A DNA stretch of 64,000 bases from Ulota crispa (taxonomy: Eukaryota; Streptophyta; Bryopsida; Orthotrichales; Orthotrichaceae), in the NCBI GenBank assembly GCA_963920765.1, contig OY987246.1, forward strand, positions 19,154,868-19,218,867, read 5' to 3'. The notes under the pieces were generated by a model that was not told the DNA's origin, did not search any database, and was given only the letters and a program-made list of their open reading frames with translations. A program made the translations under genes and the position numbers. Shown here piece after piece: positions 13,085-25,190 of the stretch (its first letter is position 1; each line of letters starts with the position of its first letter).

Positions 13085-13389
13085 TTAATATTTATAAGCA
13101 ACAACTCCCAAATTTGGACAACCAATATATTGATCCATCTAAAAAAAATCTATCAAATTTTCAGCCAATGCATACATGTGTTGTGCTTAAGTAATTTTTG
13201 TCGTATGTATGTGCTAAAATATTTCTTGTCACTACAATAGTTGTCAAAAAGAAAGTCATCAAAACTTCAGCTCATTCATATATCTGCATATATGTGTTGT
13301 ACTTTAATATTTATTGTCGTATATGTGTTGCGTTGAAGTATTTCTTGTCGCGTACAATAAAAAAATAACAAGGGACATGGAAGAGTAGA

Positions 13390-15075
13390 ACACCTTCACA
13401 ACCACCCCCGACTGAAACGCTAATACATCGTCAGAGGATCAGACCCAATACACGACTTTTGACAAATACGATTTGTATCACAACTATTAATCCGCAGATG
13501 ACACCCATACAATCGTCGATTGTCGAATAGTATGTTGGCATCATCATGATAGTAAGCCGAATATGCAGCCCGATAGCCAAAATATATCACACGTACAACT
13601 AATGTTTAAGTGAAACTGAAAATAAGATATTCCTTGCAATCCACGTCACGTTGGCACTTTTGCCCTCCACATTCTTCAAATATTTGCGACACTTCCTGCA
13701 AAATCTCACGTTCTCATACAATTCCATCAAATGTCCACGTCGAACCATCTCAGTCTGCCATGCTGTCGACTCATCCACAGACAGAGTAACAAACAACTAA
13801 ACAAACAAAGCAGCCTTCCAGCCCCGCTCACGTGACTTCCACCTCGTGCATGCATTCCTGCATCGAGACTGACGATGCTTATAAAAACTATTTCGTTGAC
13901 ATCAAAATATCGCAACTCTCCTTGGAACCCCATGCGACGGTTTCTGGCAGTTTCGCCTCATCCGCTAACTCGCAAGTACGGTCACAATCCATGTTGCCTC
14001 CCCAGGCCCCCAGCAACTAGGAGACATAGGATTCCCTCTGTTCTCAGGCTTAGGCACTGCCGCCACGTCAGTCATCATTGTCCATCTGACAGTCAACCCC
14101 AGGCGCCAAAATACGACCGCACCAAATCATTGCCCCGCCCGCACCAGATATCTCTCCAGGCGATTTCACAGTTCCTGCTACCGCCATCGCAAAACACCCT
14201 CGCGTCCTCTCTCATCCAGTGTGCCATCTTCTCCGTTCAGACACTCTCGTGATCACAATGCACGGCGCCACCGACTCACACACACATCACCCACAGCCAT
14301 CCCACACCACCGGAACACTGGCCCCTCCCCCAGTCACCCACGCATCCAAACTCCACACAATATACGCACATATAGAACACATGCACACCGAACGCACACG
14401 AGAAATCCAGCATCTCCGAGGAAACATGCACTTCAGCATCGTATCGTAAATATCTGACAACAACACCGCCCATGGGCAACAAAAAAAAGCTGCGCTTGCC
14501 TATTCATACAATCGGCCCCATCCGGCCCACCCTCGCCACCCGGATCGCCTCCTGCCCAAGCACCACGCCCTCGCCGCCCACTGACCGAAATCCCCAGCTG
14601 AGTCCAAATTTACAAAAACAAGTCGCCATCCCAACTACAACTACACAACCAAAGTCTAAAATAAAGAAAAAGAGAATCCTATTGCCGCCACCCATCCTCC
14701 CCTACCCCTGGCCCCTTCCACGCGTCGCGCCCACCACCGGCTTCGCTCCCGCCAAAACCTCCGATCCAACCACGGCCTGCTACGGTACTCCTACTTCGCC
14801 GAGAGACGGCTCTGCCGCAGCCTCCCCCAAGAATTCAAATGTCGCTCCTGAATACGTCGCTGCGCCTTGCTCCACGGGGCCGTCACGACCGCGCTTCTAT
14901 TCGCTCGCCACCCCGCCCGCTGCCTTCCACTGGCGCCGCGACTCCCTCAGTCCTCCAGATCCTCATCCTCCTGCACGCCACGTCACCACCACCCACTCAG
15001 ATCAGCGGCCGCCAACCCCACCAGAACCACACCTCCCACCCCGTCAGCAACCACCACCACTGCCATGACAAGAGT
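13390..15075. other. GC-rich 3' flank of the HMGB gene
   Basis: GC content rises sharply at about 13400 and stays high to about 17300, in contrast with the AT-rich surroundings. The stretch lies downstream of the HMGB stop codon and probably holds its 3' UTR. A plus-strand Pro/Ser/Thr-rich open frame here and across the gene looks like an antisense shadow. A further HMGB 3' exon cannot be excluded. Confidence 0.4.
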
Positions 15076-16044
15076 TCAGGCGCAGCATCTCACATCCTCC
15101 TCGTCCTCCTCGTCGTCGTGGATCTCTGACTTCGACTTGTCCGACTCTTCCGCTTCGGCCTCCTCCTCCTCGTCGTCCTGTCCCACCGCCACCACATACC
15201 ACTATCAGAAACCCCGCCGCCGCGCTATCAGAAAAACCCCCTACACACCTCCCACCTCATCCTCCAACCGCACACCCTCCGCTCTCACCTGCTTCTTCTT
15301 GTACGATGCCAGAGTCTTGTCGTACTCCGACTTCTTCTGCACCGCCTTGTTCATGAACGGCTGCTTCTCCTGCACATCCATCCCCATCAACCCTTCAGCT
15401 CCACTGCATCGTCCCACGCTTCCGGGACATCGGGCCACCTCGACATGCAAGTCACCTCAAAAACATCAACCGCACATCCACCACCCACATTCCCACCATA
15501 AGCAACATGCTACAACATCCAACCAGCGACTCCTTACAGCTTCCGACATCGACTTCCATCGCTCCCCTCCCGCCTTTCCCACCGCCGCCACGCCCTTCAC
15601 GTCCGGGTGGTCCTTCTTGAACTCTTGCCTGAACTCGTTCCTGCAGAACCACCACACCACCGCCCCGTCAGTCCCACTCCACGACGCAACCGAAGGGGCG
15701 CACACCACACACACCACACCACACAGCATCGCACTCGGCGACTCCCACTCACAAGAAGATGAAGAACGCCGTCTGCGGCCGCTTTGGAGCATTCGGGTCC
15801 TTCACTTTCTTGGCTGGCTTCACCTTCTTCGCCTTGGCCTCCTTCCCGGCTCCCTTCCTCTTCTTGATTTCCCTGCCACCCCATGCCCCACGCCACCACC
15901 ATCAGATCACCACTCACATGACCGCACATACATGCCCTCCCCATCAAACCACACTCTTGCCACCCACGCTTACTTGTCCTGCACCTTCGGCGCCTTCTCC
16001 TTCACCACGGCGCCAGCTCCTTTCTTGCCCTTGGCTTCCTTCAT
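15076..16044 (-). CDS. HMGB-type high-mobility-group protein, five exons
   Basis: A chromatin architectural protein that bends DNA through one HMG box. Exons on the minus strand are 16044-15974, 15872-15753, 15640-15538, 15369-15289 and 15177-15076. All introns are GT-AG and all phases close, giving 158 residues. Residues 1-48 are Lys/Ala-rich. The box starts at DPNAPKRPQTAFFIF (49-63), continues through NEFRQEFKKDHPDVKG and VAAVGKAGGERWKSMSEA, and ends with SEYDKTLASYKKKQ near 125. The tail (126-158) is almost all Asp/Glu with a few Ser and Lys. This is the usual plant order of basic N-terminus, box and acidic C-terminus. The start is the first ATG upstream of the basic region, followed by a GTAAGC donor. 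The last exon can be read to TGA (15078-15076), ending VRCCA, but a GTGAGA donor just before could splice to an exon that I did not find, so the last five residues are uncertain. Confidence 0.9.
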
Positions 16045-17402
16045 CTTGCCTGCTCACGCCTGCGCACCCACCATTGCCACAACCACGCCCTCAGTTCATC
16101 GTCCCCAATAAACCTCCCCCAATCACCTTCGCGACCACCAATGGACTTGCCCTCACAATCACCACACACGCACCCCAGACTCACAATCCCATCCTCACAC
16201 ACGCCAACCAACACCCCGCCCCTCCGCAACGGAGACAACCGTCCCACCCTCGTCGCCGCAATCCAGACGCCTCCACTCAATCGCGCGCGACCAGCACATA
16301 TTTCCCCGGCCCACGCGACCCACCACCCCGCCAAAATTACCTGCTCCAGGGAACGCGCCCACGTCGACTCCACCACACAATTCTCCTACGCTCGCATTCC
16401 CAGCCGCGGCCCCAAAACGACGCACACCCTCTCTCCCGACGACCACCCCGCAACCACGCCTACGACACCAAAACCCCCATCAAGCTCCCGACTTGCCCAC
16501 GGCGCTCGCTGCATGGTGTCATGAACACCGAGAGAAATTCACCACCACCAGAATGCACCCCACACTCCTCGACCTAAAAACCCATAGCGCAACGGACTCC
16601 GCGCCACGTCCACGCACGCCCCGCAAACACAGGACCCCACCCAAAACCAACCGAAATCACACCACGTCCATCGAACGACACCACACCCCTTGCTCGAAAT
16701 AAAAATCGGACAAAGCGGCGCGGACGAGCTAGAAAGGGAGGACGGGCAAACACGAGAGAGACGAACGAGAGCGACGGAGAGGACAAGAGGAGAGGGGCTA
16801 GTGTTAGCGATGGCGAGAGACCCACAAACCAAAGGAAGGGGCTTGAGAGAGAACAACTCACACGAAGGTAAAGGAAAGGGAAGAAGGAAGAACGTTGGTA
16901 GTTCAGTTGTTGCCTGTCGTTGGGATTGACGTTGAGCGAGGGTTTGCTCTCTTCTCCCAGGAACGCAAACGATACCTTCCTTCTCTCACAACGCTGCTCT
17001 GGGAGGGCGAGGGAAGGGAGGGGCGACACTACCGTTTACCCCGGGCCGGGCACGGGTTCGGCTCGGCAGGGGTGGAAAGGACCCAGCCGGTTCCAGCCCA
17101 GGTCGTGAATTTTCTCCCTGGGCCAGTGGGCCCCTCTGGCGATACAAAATAGATATTATGAGGTGGCAGGGCATATGCTGATTTGGAATAGATTCTGGGC
17201 TGGCAGCTGCCCCTTTCTGCCCGGTGGGTCTGTGGCTCGTGTAGAGTTGGGGCGGTCCGTTTGATTTGGGCTGCCCGGGTCAAAATTTTCTGACTTGGTG
17301 AGGCTGAACGCGCTTCTTCTTTTCCCGCTCACCTGGGGTCAGGTCTTGCTCCTCTTCTTTACCATCACCAACGTACCTTTCGCACAGTACTCACTAAACC
17401 TA
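16045..17402 (-). promoter_or_regulatory. GC-rich leader and promoter region of the HMGB gene
   Basis: Read on the minus strand, about 16930-16680 is a pyrimidine-rich tract (repeated CTCTCT, TCTTCC) of the kind often found at plant transcription starts and 5' UTRs. I see no TATA box. A GTGTGAGT donor-like site near 16860 suggests a possible intron in the leader. The open frames here lack any family signature. Confidence 0.4.
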
Positions 17403-17801
17403 AGGTAGAAGCACCCATTCCCGATCATTTAAGCTCTTGCAGGATAGCACATTAGAGCAACAATGCAGCAAAAAAAAATTTGGTGGTTTCATACAAAATA
17501 TTGTGACACAAATTTTTTCAGAAATTTTCACACAAAATTGAATTATATAAAAAATTTGAAGTGCATAAAGTGTTCAAAACCCATACCCAATCAGTAAACT
17601 CTTTGGATCCCAATCATAACCAAAACACTTCTTGCTCACTACTTTTGACTCTCTTTTGGGACACATGTCATGATCTCGTTCATCTTAATCTTGAAAAGGG
17701 AAAAAATACACATCCCAAGGCTTAGAAATAAGAGTTAGAAATAGCACATACCTTGCAGTGGTTGGGTTTGAATTCGTGGTTGGGAATGGGTGGTTCTACC
17801 T
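17403..17801. mobile_element. TA-flanked AGGTAG-family MITE
   Basis: TA at 17401-17402 and 17802-17803 flanks inverted ends AGGTAGAAGCACCCATTCCC and GGGAATGGGTGGTTCTACCT. It is the same family as 24195-24508, 36495-37108 and 54136-54799. A TA duplication is typical of Tc1/mariner-type elements. Confidence 0.8.
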
Positions 17802-17845
17802 TACTCACGACAAAACCTAATGCTTAGAGAGCAAAGTGCAAAATA

Positions 17846-18179
17846 GGGGGCTTCAAACATCTAGTTTTTTAAGTGAGTCATGTTGCAATTCACCTCAATG
17901 AATTCACTAGTGAATAGCAAGGTGAGTCACCTCTTGAATTCACTCCTAACGTGCTTCACGATAGGAGTGCACTTCAAAAACTCACTTTTGGCTCATCCTC
18001 TCGGCGGGCTCATCCTCTCGGTTGTCTAAGACGCTCATATACTCAACTTGTGCACAAAACCCTCATTGCAAATTCACATATGTGTCTTGAGCATGCAGGT
18101 GAACAAAAATAATTCACCAGTGAGCAGGGACCCTATGAGGTGAGAAACTCGTAGACCAGCTTTTATGTTTGAAGCCCCC
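17846..18179. mobile_element. MITE with GGGGGCTTCAAACAT termini, copy 1
   Basis: TA flanks (17844-17845 and 18180-18181) bracket inverted ends GGGGGCTTCAAACAT and ATGTTTGAAGCCCCC. The interior has several GTGAATTCACTAGTGAATT-like palindromes built from GTGAGTCAC and TTCACTC words. A second copy in the opposite orientation is at 49734-50057. Confidence 0.8.
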
Positions 18180-18549
18180 TAATAGTTGATCAGCACTAGG
18201 GCAGCATGGTATACAATTCTCTTGTTAGTAGTTTGCCGGTAGTGTAGATCAGTTGATCGGCCAATTTGTAACTTTTGTGATCTGCTTACGTAGACGTGGA
18301 GAACATCACATGCCTTCGCTTTTTCATCTCTTGGGGTTTTGTGCGTTCCAAACCATTCAAACCATTCAAAGCCACGAAACCCAGGGCGTTCGCAACACGG
18401 AAAGCTGAGCTTCGAGATTGCTATGAATCAGAGATCAGAACACAAGCGTCTCTTTTACGGATTTTATAGATTCGCTCAGGCTGCAGAGAGCATCTGTGAA
18501 TTCAATTGCAGCATGATCTATCAATAGCAGGTTGAGGTAGTATCATCAA

Positions 18550-18871
18550 GGGAAAATTTCATGGATACCCTTGAAGTTTGCAATATTAGCATAGATATTC
18601 TTGCTTTTTCAGAAATTACACAAATACCCTTGGACTAAAGAATTTAGGCATTTATGTGTTGTGCTTGTACTTCCTTCATGATCAATGTTGAAGAAGGAAA
18701 TATAATGAAACATAAAAGAAGCAACATGCCCACAAAGGTAGAAAGGAAGTGGCATGCATAACAAAACAAACGACTGAAAATTAAGGTCTAAGGATATTTG
18801 TGAAATTTCTAAAAAAGCAGGGATATCTATGCAAATATTGCAAGCTTCAGGGGTACTCATGAAATTTTCCC
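18550..18871. mobile_element. Mutator-like MITE, GGGAAAATTTCATGGATACC family, copy 1
   Basis: Inverted ends GGGAAAATTTCATGGATACC and GGTACTCATGAAATTTTCCC are flanked by a perfect 9-bp duplication TATCATCAA (18541-18549 and 18872-18880), typical of Mutator elements. Five copies or fragments of this family occur in the window, two of them in or next to the alcohol oxidase gene. Confidence 0.9.
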
Positions 18872-19030
18872 TATCATCAAATACCATTGTTTTGAAATCT
18901 ATAATGTCGAAATGCTCGCGAGGAATTGAAACCATAACTCGACTGTGATTCCTGCTCGTTGCAAGGTGAACCGTTCAGAGGGTTTATAGAAGCCACTGTT
19001 ATGTCCCTACATAGTGCATCATCGGAGATA

Positions 19031-19451
19031 CTCCCTCTGTCTCTCTAAAAACGTCCAAAAATCTTCCTTGTGAAGGATTAATAATGTTTCTAGTCTTTGT
19101 GCTAGTGACACATAGCATTCTAGAATCAATATACCATCTATCAAGTGTATGCAATATCTTTAATTGTGATGTTGTTGTTTGGGCACCTAAATTCCATGCA
19201 AAAGGTACCATATTTGTGGATGTTGCCAGCTCCTCATTATTAATGATTTAAAGATTAGAAGCAACAATGGTACTTCATATGGACAAGATCAAGCTTGTTA
19301 GGAGAGGAAAGCTCTCTAATTGCTTAACTTGCACCCATGAGATCATTGAACATTGCAAACGCTTTCTCAACATTTGAAATTAGCAAAAGGGAGCTTTTTA
19401 GTGGTACAAGAAATGTGTCTGATTTGGATGTTTTTAGAGAGACAGAGGGAG
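19031..19451. mobile_element. Stowaway-like MITE, copy 1
   Basis: TA flanks (19029-19030 and 19452-19453) bracket inverted ends CTCCCTCTGTCTCTCTAAAA and TTTTTAGAGAGACAGAGGGAG. CTCCCTC is the hallmark terminus of Stowaway MITEs (Tc1/mariner). A sister copy is in intron 2 of the GT47 gene. Confidence 0.92.
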
Positions 19452-19453
19452 TA

Positions 19454-20190
19454 CAAAGCAACGAAATGAGGATCGAAGTTGAATAACTCCAAGAGCAAAC
19501 ATTGATGAGTACTCATACAGCCCTATGGGTAGCATGTTGCGAACATAATTCTGTCCTCCACGATGCGCGCTGAAAATCTTTATGCACATCACGGAAAGGC
19601 TAACTTATTCTATCATACCCGCGGGTCTGACTGAACGTCTCCTCTAAGCTTACATCTTCCCTGCCCTCGTCTTCCCTGTCACTCTCAGTTTTTCCTCGTG
19701 GATCTGATTCCAGAACCACATCTTACAAGCCTTAAGGTTCATACCAATAGAAGATAAAGAACCACAATTATAAACTCCGCCGCCATCTGTCTGCTTCTAA
19801 CGCACCATTCATCGTCTTGTGAAAGAAACAAAAAAAATCGATGCGTACGGCATGCAAGGGAAAAATTGTACAGTCATGGTCTCAGCACAAAATATGGACT
19901 GTTCATTTGGATGCCAAATTATCAGGGCCCTTCTAAGCTGATTCCATAACAAATCATTTTAATCCAAATGCTTGTGATCGTTGGCATTAGGTTGGTACCT
20001 CGTGTTTTACATATCCTGCAAAGACGCAACAACTGTCACAATATGTTACAATTGTAATAGCCACATCCGAGAGAAATGACAGGACAGGAAGGTTAAGATA
20101 TTATACACCCGTCCTCGCCACTCCTCTAAGGGCAATTTATGTCCATTCTTAACCGTAAGTGAGCATTGTTCGCATATAGTGTACTATCAG
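19454..20190. other. Intergenic stretch, no gene recognised
   Basis: Base composition is moderate, but I see no long open frame, no splice-consistent exon series and no inverted repeat. Confidence 0.5.
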
Positions 20191-20285
20191 CCGGTTGAAA
20201 TTGCAAAAAATCTGCTGGAATTTGAAATTACCGGATAAAATACAGGCCAGATTTTTCAAAAAAATTAATTATAACATATTGCTGC

Positions 20286-20596
20286 GGGAAAATTACCTGG
20301 ATACCCTTGAAGTTTGCAATAATTTCAGATATCCTGCCTTTTCAGAAGTTTCACAATTATCCTTGAACCAAAAGTTTGAGGTGTTTATTTTGTTGTGCAT
20401 CCCACTTCCCTTCTTCCTTTGTGCGCTTGTCACTTTTTTCTTGTTATGCGTGCGCACAAAGGAAGAAGAAAAGTGGCATGCACAATAAAAAAAAACACCT
20501 CAAAATTTTGGTCCAAGGGTATCTGTGAAATTACTGAAAAAGCAGGGATATCTGTGAAATTATTGTAAACTTCAGGGGTGTCCATGAAATTTTCCC
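20286..20596. mobile_element. Mutator-like MITE, GGGAAAATT family, copy 2
   Basis: The left end GGGAAAATTACCTGGATACC and right end TCCATGAAATTTTCCC are inverted, and the interior matches 18550-18871. No target duplication can be made out. The host is a repeat with CCGGTTGAAATT words (about 20190-20285 and 20597-20690). Confidence 0.8.
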
Positions 20597-21209
20597 TAAA
20601 TATAAATATAAGAGATTTCCGGTGTGGATTAACGATTTGAAATTGAAAAATGCCAGATTTCAGCCGCTGAAGCTAAAAAATTCTCTTCGAACTCTGTAAA
20701 TGTCAATATGTTATCTCGGCGGTAGCATTTGAGAAAATTCTTAGGAAGTCAATATGGAATTCCACATACAATGATATTAATTTTGAAAACTGTACCTTCG
20801 TACATCAAACGAAGAATGTCACAACCAGTAACAGTTCTCGGCAAGGCTGATGAGAGAAGTCGAGGCAACGACGTGAAAACATTGCCACTCTTTTTTCACA
20901 ACTCGTGTTAAGAGATTACAGTATTCAAATCATAGAACGGGCTTGATCTATGGTACAAAACATTCCAGTCTAGAGAAAACAGTAACACAGATGAGCTCTC
21001 ATTGCACGGGTACGAGTAATCAATTAATTCAAAAGGGAGGGGGAGGGAGTGAGGGACGACGAGGGCTCAGGCACTGCAGGCGGGAAATTCAAATGCCTCG
21101 CCATGGGCGGGGGCTTGATGCCGGTCCCTCTCAAACCAAACTCGGGTCCCAAATGGGGTGCTTATTTGAGGTCTTGGCATCTCAGGCAAACCTGAAACTT
21201 AATCTTTAA

Positions 21210-21435
21210 CCCTTAAACATCCATAGGGCATAGTATATACGCTGACGTATAATTGCCATTTGTTACCAATAAGAAATTTTAATTTGGGATCTCAAGTAGC
21301 TCACTAGAACTGCATTGATCTATTTTTCAACTTCTTTGTTGGTCTCAAATGTAATAAAGGTGTGGATCCATACCAAATACAAGGAAAATATCCCATATTG
21401 TACTGGTTGGAGCAGCATGCTCAAACGTTTAGGGG
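21210..21435. mobile_element. TTAA-family element, chain member 1
   Basis: TTAA at 21206-21209 and 21436-21439; termini CCCTTAAACATCC and AAACGTTTAGGGG. It shares its right TTAA with the next element. Confidence 0.7.
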
Positions 21436-21439
21436 TTAA

Positions 21440-22086
21440 CCCCTCAACGCCCTTGAACTTTTCTAAATCTCTCAAAATATGCTTCAGGATGAACAAAATG
21501 CCAACATTTTAATAAAATTTATCGTTTTTTTTTAAATGTAACCGTATAAATTCAAGCTAGACATGTTAGGGATTACACTAAAAAAGAAAAAAACAACAAC
21601 ATTACTTATAGATTAAAAGATTAAAAGATTTGATCATGAGAGTTTTTAAAACTGTGAAAGTGATTTGAAATCTTTCAATCCTCTTTTCACATCTCAAATT
21701 TGAAATTGAGGATACCAAAAAAAGATGCGCATGTAAAGTACAACATGCAACACCCTAATCAATTTACGGCCTCTCAAAATATATTCTACAACTTCTTAAA
21801 TTAAATTTCTAATGTGATTTTTTCTCCAAGTTCTAGTGTACTTGAGGCTCATTTCCAAGAGCTTTCAACACTGGAAAGTGAAATTTACAATGAACATCTT
21901 TGCACAAAATCTTGAATAGACAAATCATAATCATTCATTTTCAAAATTAGATTTTTGACACTTAAACAAGATTTCAATAAGAACAACTTAAAATAATAAG
22001 TATTAAGATGAATTTTGAAGAAAAATCAAGCCATCTCAAAATACAATGCAGAGGAGCGCTATTTGCGCCCCTTAGGCCTTGAGGGG
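21440..22086. mobile_element. TTAA-family element, chain member 2
   Basis: TTAA at 21436-21439 and 22087-22090; termini CCCCTCAACGCCC and GGCCTTGAGGGG. The interior is homologous to chain member 3, for example a shared 'GACATGTTAGGGATTACA'-like block. Confidence 0.75.
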
Positions 22087-22090
22087 TTAA

Positions 22091-22733
22091 CCCCAAAATG
22101 ACCCTAGGATTTCTTGAGCTTCTAGGAATTTATTCTAATTTGAACAAAAAGCCAACATGTTGATAAGTTGTATCAATTCTATTTGAATTGTAATCATATA
22201 AAATCAAACTAGGCATGTTAGAGATCACATTAGAAAAGAAAACATAATAATATCTCTTATGGATTGAAAGATTATAATGTTTAATCATGAGGGTGTTAAG
22301 ACTATGAAAGGGACTTAAAATCTTCCAATCCTCATTTCAAAGGTTAAATCTAAAAATCTGATCACCAAAAGAATATGAGGTTTAAGGTTGTTAGATGTCT
22401 AACTTAAATAAATTTATGGCTTTAAAATCTACGCCTATGTTTTTTTTTAATGATTTTTTAATGTAGATTTCTCTCCAAGCTCTAGTGTAATTGAGGCTCA
22501 TTTTTTAAAAATTTCAACTCTAGAAAACTCAAGATTGCAATGGACACCCTTGTACAAAATCTTAAATAGAAAAATCATCAACATTCATTTTCAAAATCAG
22601 ATTTATGATATTGAGAATAGACTTCAAAACAAACTTACACAAATTTATTTTTACTAAAATAGTGATTGGATAAGCTTTATTCATCTTCAAAATTTTGTAA
22701 ACACCTAAATTGGGTGCCTTGAGCATTTAGGGG
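22091..22733. mobile_element. TTAA-family element, chain member 3
   Basis: TTAA at 22087-22090 and 22734-22737; termini CCCCAAAATGACCC and GGGTGCCTTGAGCATTTAGGGG. It is a diverged direct copy of chain member 2. Confidence 0.75.
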
Positions 22734-22737
22734 TTAA

Positions 22738-22947
22738 ATGCCTACGAGGCCATGTGCAACCAATACAATACAAGGTATTTTTTCTCTATTTGGAATGGAT
22801 CAGCACCTTTTATTGCATTTACAATCAACAAAGTGGTTGAAATATCTTTCAATGCAATTTTAGTGAGTCATATGAGACTCCAAATTAAAACTTCTTGTTA
22901 GAAGCAAATGTCAATTGTATTCCAATGCCCCATCAGACATTTAAGAG
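22738..22947. mobile_element. TTAA-family element, chain member 4
   Basis: TTAA at 22734-22737 and 22948-22951; termini ATGCC and GACATTTAAGAG are degenerate. Placed mainly by position in the chain. Confidence 0.5.
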
Positions 22948-22951
22948 TTAA

Positions 22952-24192
22952 ACACTAAGTTTCTTAGTAAGTGCCATTACTCACGAAATTCACCAAACTG
23001 GAAGTGCGGATTATAAATAATTTCAAATTGTACAAAATACCGCCATACACAATGTTCTAATCTACCAATGTCTATTTTATTATGGGTTTGCGGTCAATTA
23101 TTGAAAAGATCATGTTCAATGTGTGGGAAAAATCGGCTGCTAGTTCATTGTTAGTTGGTCAAATTAGGAAAATAATCGGTTGGACTTTGAATTTAGAGGA
23201 TGTAAAATCGGAAAGAAATTTAAAAAGCTGGATTTCAAAGGTGCCTTTCAATATTTGTAAGATTTTTAACCGGCTTTCATCAAAATATGACGGATTTCAG
23301 CCGGTAGGTTAAAGTATTCAGTGTCTGGTACTTAGGCAAGCCCGGGGTTATACCCAAGTATCAATCCCACAACCCTTTGGGTATAGTTCCTTGAAACTCT
23401 TTAGATATTATTTCTCACTCTAATACCTTGAACCCTATGCGGAGTGCACAATGGTGCAACAATAAACCATTGCCAAACAAATGCCATTTTTGAAACCGTA
23501 AATAGTTGCCGGTTAGCCGCTCACAATCATCACATAAGTCTTCCTGGACATGGGGCGTTGGTTGTGAATTTACAACATTCACTATCAACATCTTTGCCTT
23601 TTACCTTTGTTTGTGATTTTTTCAATGGTTGTGTTTTGTGATCCATTTGAAATTGTCTTTTCATTTATGCATTATGAGAATTTAATAAAATTACTGGTAC
23701 AAATTTCAATTTGGAAGAAATTAGCCGATAAAAATTTGAAATAATAGGAAATCAACCGGACGTTCTTTTAATTGAGAGGATGCAACTGGTGCCAGCTAAA
23801 AAAACGGTTCAATTTTGAAGTAGGAGGAAATCAGCTGGAGGGGCTCCAAAAATTTCCCAAACACTGATCATGTTGGAGTAATCGAACATCAAAATATCAG
23901 TTCCGAAGATAGAAACCAGTGCTGGTGACATTAAAACATTGATTATTCAGATATATATAATACAGAACCCAATTGCATTTTTTTAAATCTTGGGGGAACT
24001 GCAATGTATGCTACACACAATTGAATCTATTTTATGCACAACTTGAAATATTGTTGTTATGGGTTATAGTGTCAAAATAAAATAAAATGAAGAAGACATT
24101 CAAAGACAATGCCAAAAGCAAAGTACATCATATTATAAGAATAAGAATGTTATCACAAAACCCAAAACTACTAAAATTATAGGAAGAAGTGC
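22952..24192. other. Intergenic stretch with diverged CCGGTTG repeats
   Basis: Blocks at about 23120-23310 and 23715-23850 share words such as AAATCGGCTG, CCGGTTGG and GATTTCAGCCGG with 20190-20690 and 54205-54300. It is a dispersed repeat whose borders I cannot define. No gene is recognised. Confidence 0.4.
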
Positions 24193-24194
24193 TA

Positions 24195-24508
24195 AGGTAG
24201 GAGCACCCATAAACGTTAGTGTCCCCATAACTGTCACTTCTGAAATCTTGGAAAATCTATGGAAGTGAATAGAGGTAATGACAAGAATGTACAATATGTG
24301 AACATGAATTCTTATAAGTGGTTATGGGTGCAATGGCATTTTGTTCTTTAAAAATTCATAACTTATTCTCATAGTATCCAAATAATACATTTGAAAGTGC
24401 AAACTCATTTTTTAAATATTCCTAATAGGATCCTCTAATTTGCTAGTTGTTTATTAATAGTTATCATGTTCAAAACCCTTAGTTTGACGTTTATGGGTGC
24501 TCCTACCT
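24195..24508. mobile_element. TA-flanked AGGTAG-family MITE
   Basis: TA at 24193-24194 and 24509-24510; inverted ends AGGTAGGAGCACCCATAAACG and CGTTTATGGGTGCTCCTACCT. A degenerate copy lies at about 40541-40788. Confidence 0.85.
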
Positions 24509-24754
24509 TACATTGAATGGTTGTTTCAAGCGCTAGTACTAAAATGGTTTGTGTTAACTAAGCTTTACAGTCCACACTTGGTCTAGCTTGTCATTTTATA
24601 AATAATCAAACCAAGTGTAGAACTTAAAGCTTGATTTATGTAAACCATGTTTTCCTTGATGAAATGGTTGATGGTTGATTCATGAAGATCCTTCTTTCAT
24701 CACAACTAAAGTTTAGTAGTTGCACAAATTAACAAAGTCATTTCTCAAAAAGAA

Positions 24755-25190
24755 GGGGAAATTACAAATAGGGGCATGAAAACGTAAAACATTACAAATA
24801 GGGGTGCAGTTTCAAAATAATTACAAATAGGGGCATGATTTCAAAAAAAGTTGTAATTTTTTGTAATTTTTTTTTGGTTTGGACACTGGTTAACTTGGAC
24901 ACATCACATTAAATGTTAGCTAACTTCCAAAAAACTTAAAGGTCTCTCCAAATCAAACCTAAATAAAGAAATTATAGTATAGGAAATGGCAAAATTTGAA
25001 GACTTTTAAATTTTTTGGAAGTTAGCTAACATTTTATGTGATGTGTCCAAGTTAACTGGTGTCCAAACCAAAAAAAAAATTACAAAAAATTACAACTTTT
25101 TTTGAAATTGTGCCCCTTTTGTAATTATTTTGAAACTGCGCCCCTATTTGTAATATTTTACATTTTCATGCCCCTATTTGTAATTTCCCC
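24755..25190. mobile_element. Mutator-like MITE, GGGGAAATTACAA family, copy 2
   Basis: Perfect 9-bp duplication CAAAAAGAA at 24746-24754 and 25191-25199. The ends GGGGAAATTACAAATAGGGG and its inverse, each followed by repeated ACAAATAGGGGCA words, give nearly symmetrical arms. Sister of 1871-2190. Confidence 0.9.

Noticed and set aside
14867..16111. Plus-strand open frame of 414 codons, rich in Pro, Ser and Thr
   Set aside because: It runs antisense through the HMGB exons and introns. Its composition follows from GC-rich Lys, Glu and Asp codons on the other strand, and it has no domain.
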